Below, in pieces: positions 59,770 to 64,000 of a DNA stretch of 64,000 bases (position 1 is its first letter; each line of letters opens with the position of its first letter). The position numbers and the translations under genes were made by a program. The notes beneath the pieces are model-generated. The model did not search any database. It was not told where the DNA came from and saw only the letters and a list, made by a program, of their open reading frames with translations. The DNA comes from Parvularia atlantis (taxonomy: Eukaryota; Opisthokonta; Rotosphaerida). Where the stretch lies: contig CALSCO010002064.1 of assembly GCA_943704415.1 (NCBI GenBank), forward strand, positions 1 to 64,000, written 5' to 3'.

Positions 59770-61384
59770 ATGGCTGCAGTCGCCGTCACGTTAGCCGCTG
59801 TCGCGCTGACCGCGGCCGCTGTGTCGCGCGCCGTGCCCGCGCCGTACATGGTGCGCGTGCTGCTGGTGCTGGTGCGCCGTGTGCTGATCGTGCGTGTGCG
59901 ATGCGTGTGTGATGCGTGCAGGACGAGATCTTCCACGTGCCGCAGGCGCAGGCGTACTGCGCGGGCACGTTCGATGTCTGGGACGGCAAGATCACGACGC
60001 CGCCGGGGCCGTACCTCGTCGCGTGGCTCGCGACGCGCGTGCCGGGCGTGCCATGCTCGATCAATGTGCTGCGCAGCATCAACGTCGTCGCCGGGCTGCT
60101 GTCGGTTGTGCTGCTCAAGCGCGTGCTCGAGCGCGTGCGCGGCGGCGACGCGGCCGCGGCGTCGTGGACCGAGGCCGTCGCCGTCGCGCTGTTCCCGGTG
60201 CACGTCTTCTTCTGGTTTCTATTTTACACCGACACACTCGCCACCGTGCTCGTCCTCGCTGCCTACCTCGCCGCGCTGCACAACCGCGTCCTGCTCAGCG
60301 CGCTGGTGCGGCGACACCCATTCCGCCTCGCGCGACTGATCAGCCGTGCGCACACACGTGCGCGCGGCAGGCCGCAACCGCTTCGCTGCTCTTCCGCCAG
60401 ACAAACATCGCGTGGGTGCTTTTCGTGCTCGGCACAGCCCTGCTCGCGCACGGTGACGCACAGCCGGGCGCGCACGCCCTCAAGCGGCGCGACAGCTCGG
60501 CCAGCGGCAGCATCGCGCTGCTCATGCGCGCGTGCTGGGAGCGTCCAGGGGCGGTGTTGGGCACGGCGGCGCCGTTCGTGCCCGCGGTGGCTGGCTTCGT
60601 GGCCTTCGTGTGGCTCAACAAGGGCATCGCGCTCGGTGCGCGCGCGTGCCGCCGTTGGCTGGCGTGTGCTGACGCGGACGCAGGCGACCGCACCAACCAC
60701 GAGCTCACGCTGCACGTGCCGCAGTTGCTGTACTTTGCGGCCTTCGCGGCTGTGTTCTCGGCGCCTGTGCTGCTGTCGGGCGAGCGCGTGCGTGCGTTTG
60801 CTGCACACGTGGCGAGCGTACGCGGTGCGGTCAGCAGCACTGTCGTGCTCGCGCTCGGCGCTGTCGTCGTGCAGCAGCTGACGTGCGTTGCGGCTGCGAG
60901 CTCGCGCGGCTGCGGCTGACTGGGCGTGCAGCGTCGAGCACCGGTTTCTGCTGAGCGACAACCGCCACTTCTCGTTCTACGTCTGGCGGCACCTGTTCCG
61001 GCGGCACCCGTGGCAGCGCTTCGCGTACCTGCCGGCGTACTACGCGGGTGGGTGGCACCTCTCGACGGCACTTGGTGCGCACGCACACGCAAGTGTTGCG
61101 CGCAGCTGACGGTACGCGATGCAGTTCGTGCGCAGACGCTGCTGTGGTGCCTCGGGTACGCGGCCGCGGTTGCGCTCGTGCTCGTGCCGTCGCCGCTGCT
61201 CGAGTTCCGCTACTTCATCCTGCCGTACCTGCTGCTGCGGCTGCACTGCTGCGCGAGGCCGCCGCCGCCGTGGCGCATCTGGCTCGAGCTGGCGGTGAAC
61301 GTGGCGGTGAATGCGGCGGCGCTGTACATCTTTCTCGGGCGGCCGTTCACGCAGGGCGGCGAGATGCAGCGCTTCATGTGGTGA
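59770..61384 (+). CDS. ALG10: ALG10/DIE2 alpha-1,2-glucosyltransferase
   Basis: Adds the third and last glucose to the dolichol-linked oligosaccharide in the ER lumen, completing the N-glycan donor recognised by oligosaccharyltransferase. Exon 1 is a signal-anchor (MAAVAVTLAAVALTAAAVSR) ending VPAPYM. Exon 2 begins DEIFHVPQAQAYCAGTFDVW then DGKITTPPGPYLV, the family's catalytic loop (yeast MDEIFHIPQAQ). Many hydrophobic spans follow, with LLFRQTNIAWVLFVLGTALL, WLNKGIALGDRTNHELTLHV, then PQLLYFAAFA, LSDNRHFSFYVWRHLFRRHP, and EFRYFILPYLLLRL (conserved EPRYFILP in relatives). The end is TQGGEMQRFMW (yeast KWENEPGKLQRFMW-like). RQTNI and DNRHF/Y are diagnostic. Confidence 0.9.
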
Positions 61385-61447
61385 ACATTGTGTAAGGTAC
61401 CGACGGACACAGGCATGGTCACGCGCGCTCGCAGACAAAGAAGACGA

Positions 61448-62299
61448 CTACCGCCGCTTCTTGACCGGCGACGTGTTGGTCTCAAACTCGACCGAGGGCG
61501 TGCGCGCAGCCGTGGCCGGGTGCGTCGCTGTCCTGCCCGCTGCGGCCGTCACGCCCACTGCTGCCCACGGTGGCGTCAGCTGCGTCTGCTGCGCGATCGC
61601 GTCGTCGGTGCTGCCGGCGTCGGCGGCCGTAGCCGGTCGTGCACGCTTGCGCGGCTGCGGCACGCCGCCGGGCTCGAGCACCTGCACGATGCCCCAGGCG
61701 TCGGTCTTGGGCACGGCGAGGGCCGCGGCGTCGGCGGCGGCGCGCTCGAGGCCGGCGAGGGCCTGCTGCAGCTGGGCGAGGGTTGTGCGGCACTGCGCGC
61801 GGAGCGGCGCGAGCTGCTGCCCGAGGCTGTCGTTGTCGGCGCGCAGCCGCGCGACCTGAAGCCGCAGCTGGGCGAGGTGCGCGCGCTTGGCGGGCGCTGC
61901 TGCGGCGCGCACGGCATCGGCCGGTGCTGCTGCTGCTCGTGCAGGTGCAGGTGCAGGTGCTGCTGGTGCTGCTGCTGTCGACAGCGCCGTGCCGAGGACG
62001 CGGTCCAGCTCGTTGAGGCGCGCCGCGACGCCGCGCTGCTCCGCGATCACGTCAAACTCCTGCTGCGCGCTCTCGCCCAGGAACGCGGCCAGCTGGCGCT
62101 GCGCCGTCGCGACCGTCTCGCGGCGCACGCGCGGCATCGCCTCGGCCAGCGCGTCCACGCCGCACCCGGCCAGCGTCTTATCCAGCGCCGTGCGGAACAC
62201 CTCGCGCAGCTTGCGCGCGCGCGGGCCGTCCGCGTCCGCGTCCGCGTTGACCGCTGCTGCGGCCGTTGAGGGCGCGCCGCTGGCGCCAACAGCGGCCAT
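61448..62299 (-). CDS. Nnf1/PMF1 kinetochore protein (MIS12 complex)
   Basis: Subunit of the MIS12 complex that links centromeric chromatin to NDC80. A single open exon of 283 codons, the only intronless gene I could trace here. Signature: KLREVFRTALDKTLAGC, VDALAEAMPRVRRETVATAQ, then QQEFDVIAEQRGVAARLNEL followed by DRVLGTA, which matches the Nnf1 core (x-EF-x-x-I-x-x-ER-x-v-x-x-x-LN-x-LD). A coiled coil follows (LAQLRLQVARLRADNDSLGQ). The last ~90 residues are an unstructured, Ala-rich extension ending FETNTSPVKKRR, a possible nuclear signal or CDK-type site (S-P-V-K-K). ATG 62299 is the closest to the domain; upstream in-frame ATGs (for example 62386) cannot be excluded. Nearby SPC24 is a partner complex member. 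Confidence 0.75.
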   Translation of the reverse strand: MAAVGASGAPSTAAAAVNADADADGPRARKLREVFRTALDKTLAGCGVDALAEAMPRVRRETVATAQRQLAAFLGESAQQEFDVIAEQRGVAARLNELDRVLGTALSTAAAPAAPAPAPARAAAAPADAVRAAAAPAKRAHLAQLRLQVARLRADNDSLGQQLAPLRAQCRTTLAQLQQALAGLERAAADAAALAVPKTDAWGIVQVLEPGGVPQPRKRARPATAADAGSTDDAIAQQTQLTPPWAAVGVTAAAGRTATHPATAARTPSVEFETNTSPVKKRR

Positions 62300-62427
62300 C
62301 CTGGGTGTCGCCTGGCAGGACGCGCGATAAAAATCCTCGCGGCGGATGCTCCGCGGCTCACTCGACGCCGGCCCGCCGCGCAGCACCCCGCCCGCCTGCT
62401 CCTTTTTTTTGAGGTTCTGCGTGGACC
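62300..62427. promoter_or_regulatory. Nnf1/LSD1 divergent promoter
   Basis: One hundred and twenty-eight bases between starts. It has an AT string, ATAAAAAT at 62327-62334, facing Nnf1, and a run of nine T (about 62403-62411) near LSD1. No E2F-type core was found here. Confidence 0.4.
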
Positions 62428-64000
62428 ATGGCGTCGCAGCCGACCGACAACGAGCTGGTGCGCGCGCAGCTGGTCGAGCACCTTCGCAAGTGTGTGGCGC
62501 GTGACGCGCGGCCCGATATCCTCCCTCGTCCGCTCACACGACGTCGCCGTCCGCACAGGTACAACCGCAGCCAGGAGCCGCCCGGGACCCTCGACGCGCA
62601 CGTCATCGCCGCGCTCGCCAGCCGCCTGCCCGCGTTCGACATGGCCCCGGCCGAGACCGCGGCGTACCCGCACTACCTCCTCGCCCTCCTCCGCTACTGC
62701 TTCCACCGCAACCGCGTCCTCGCGGCCTGGCTGGACGACCCCGCGGCACGCGTCACGGCCGACAAGGCGCGCGGAGCCGCGGCCTCCCCCTCGCATCGGC
62801 GTGGCCGGCACGCTCACGCCCGCCTGCGCGCGCGCAGATGCTTGCGGGCGTGCCCGAGGACGAGCACGCGATGGTCCGCGACGTTGTCTGCTTCCTCGAG
62901 CGACACCAGTACATCAACTTTGGCTTCCTGCCCCTCCCGTCCACGCCCCCGCCAGGTCGCGCGCCCCGTCCGGCCGCCCGCGCGCACGCGCACGGCTCAC
63001 CCGCAGCGGGCGCAGGCGACGCGCCGCGCATCATCGTCATCGGCGCCGGTGCGGCCGGGCTCGCCGCCGCCCGCGCGCTCGCCATCGCCGGGATGCGCGT
63101 GACCGTGCTCGAGGTGCGCGCCACATCGGCCCCGGAGGACGGGTGGCTCACGAGGACGGCGCCAGGCGCGCGACCGCGTCGGCGGGCGCGTGCACTCGCA
63201 GATGCTCGGCGGCCGGAGAGGCGGCGCGCGTAAGGCCAACGTCGACCTGGGCGCGTCGATTATCACGGGCTTTGGCGGCGGCAACCCGCTCGCGGTGCTC
63301 GTGCAGCAGATGCGCATGCGCGTGCACCTCATGGCGCCCGAGTGCCCCCTCTACGACTCCAACGGCCAGCTGCTCAACGCCGACACGGACCGCAAGGTCG
63401 AGGACATCTTCAACGAGCTGCTCGACCGTGCGTTGCGCTGCTGTCGTGTGCGCGTGCGGTGCATGACGCGCCCGGGACGCAGACGCCGGCACGTCGCGCA
63501 ACGAGATCGCCACCGACTGCTCCATCGAGCAGCGCCTGCTCGAGCTGCGCGACCGGCAGCCGCAGCTGACGCCCGAGGAGGCGCGCGTGCGTCGGCGCGC
63601 ACCCGCTCGCGCCCTGCGGCCCCCATCTCACGTGCCTGCGCAGGTCTTCGACTGGCACATGGCCAACCTCGAGTTTGCCAACGCCGCCGTCCTGTCGCAC
63701 GTGTCGCTCAAGTACTGGGACCAAGTGTGTCTGTCGCGTGCCACCGCAGGCTCGGCGTGCTCAGCGTGCGCGCGTGCACACGTAGGACGACGGCAACGAG
63801 TTCTCGGGCGCGCACTCAATGATCCGCGGCGGGTACGGCCAGGTGCCCGCGCGGCTGGCAGAGGGCCTCGAGGTGCGCTTCAACAGCGCTGTGACGCGCG
63901 TGGCGTACGAGCCGGGCCATACAGGCGTGGCGCTGACGCTGGCGGACGGTGCCCGCGCGCGCCTGAGTGCTGCGTCGCGTGCTGGGGGCTGACGACGCCG
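62428..64000 (+). CDS. KDM1: LSD1/KDM1-type histone demethylase, 5' part
   Basis: Flavin-dependent lysine demethylase, here cut by the right edge. An N-terminal SWIRM domain is spread over several exons: AHVIAALASRLPAFDMAPAE, YLLALLRYCFHRNRVLAAWL, then VPEDEHAMVRDVVCFLERHQ followed by YINFGFL. Next is the FAD-binding start IIVIGAGAAGLAAARALAIA then GMRVTVLE (GxGxxG and the acidic end), RDRVGGRVHSQML and DLGASIITGFGGGNPLAVLV. After an intron: NLEFANAAVLSHVSLKYWDQ and FSGAHSMIRGGYGQVPARLA (human LSD1 [20 protein letters not shown]...GSHLTVRNGYSCVP). The Tower-domain region appears short (about 63500-63640). Last residues are VAYEPGHTGVALTLADGAR. Confidence 0.9.

Overview
This window is nuclear DNA from a GC-rich, very gene-dense eukaryote, probably a free-living protist. 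It holds 29 protein genes, 27 of them complete or nearly so. They encode strictly eukaryotic machinery: kinetochore, tRNA-synthetase, CCT, spliceosomal, N-glycosylation and chromatin proteins. Almost every gene is broken by short introns of about 50-110 nt. These begin GTGCG, carry a CTGAC- or CTCAC-like branch site shortly before the end, and finish CGCAG or CACAG. Third codon positions are almost all G or C. No bacterial operon signs, tRNA, rRNA, CRISPR array or transposon was seen. The lineage cannot be fixed from sequence alone; an apusomonad- or amoebozoan-like heterotroph is a guess from the gene set (R2R3 MYB, Afi1/SPA protein, tandem ABCG, secreted alkylsulfatase).

Layout, left to right: 5' end of eIF1 (-), proteasome chaperone PSMG4 (-), kinetochore SPC24 (+), secreted alkylsulfatase (+), AFG1-type mitochondrial ATPase (-), TMEM50 (-), an unrecognised gene (+), a VPS9-domain Rab5 GEF (+), a coiled-coil/tandem-BRCT protein (+), an RRM plus DEAD-box helicase (-), PHAF1/UPF0183 (-), a PB1-UBA autophagy-receptor-like protein (+), valyl-tRNA synthetase (-), quinolinate phosphoribosyltransferase (+), ureidoglycolate lyase (-), a full-size tandem ABCG transporter (+), R2R3 MYB (-), CSA/ERCC8 (+), SCY1-like pseudokinase (-), CCT8 (+), NEDD1 (+), a TLC-domain membrane protein (-), PRP2/DHX16 (+), a single-pass receptor with filamin-like repeats (+), an Afi1/SPA DENN-type protein (+), YqeY/Aim41 (-), ALG10 (+), Nnf1 (-), and LSD1/KDM1 (+, cut by the right edge).

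The genes are mostly housekeeping and do not form one pathway, but some themes recur. Cell division: SPC24, Nnf1, NEDD1, MYB, and possibly the BRCT protein. Endosome and autophagy traffic: VPS9 GEF, PHAF1, PB1-UBA protein, SCYL, Afi1/SPA. RNA: DEAD helicase, PRP2, eIF1. Packing is extreme: one divergent pair has start codons 9 bp apart and one convergent pair has stops 5 bp apart. E2F-like sites lie in the MYB/CSA shared promoter and before SPC24, suggesting a cell-cycle regulon. Exon coordinates are given only where I traced the splice sites by eye; other genes are given as start-to-stop spans.
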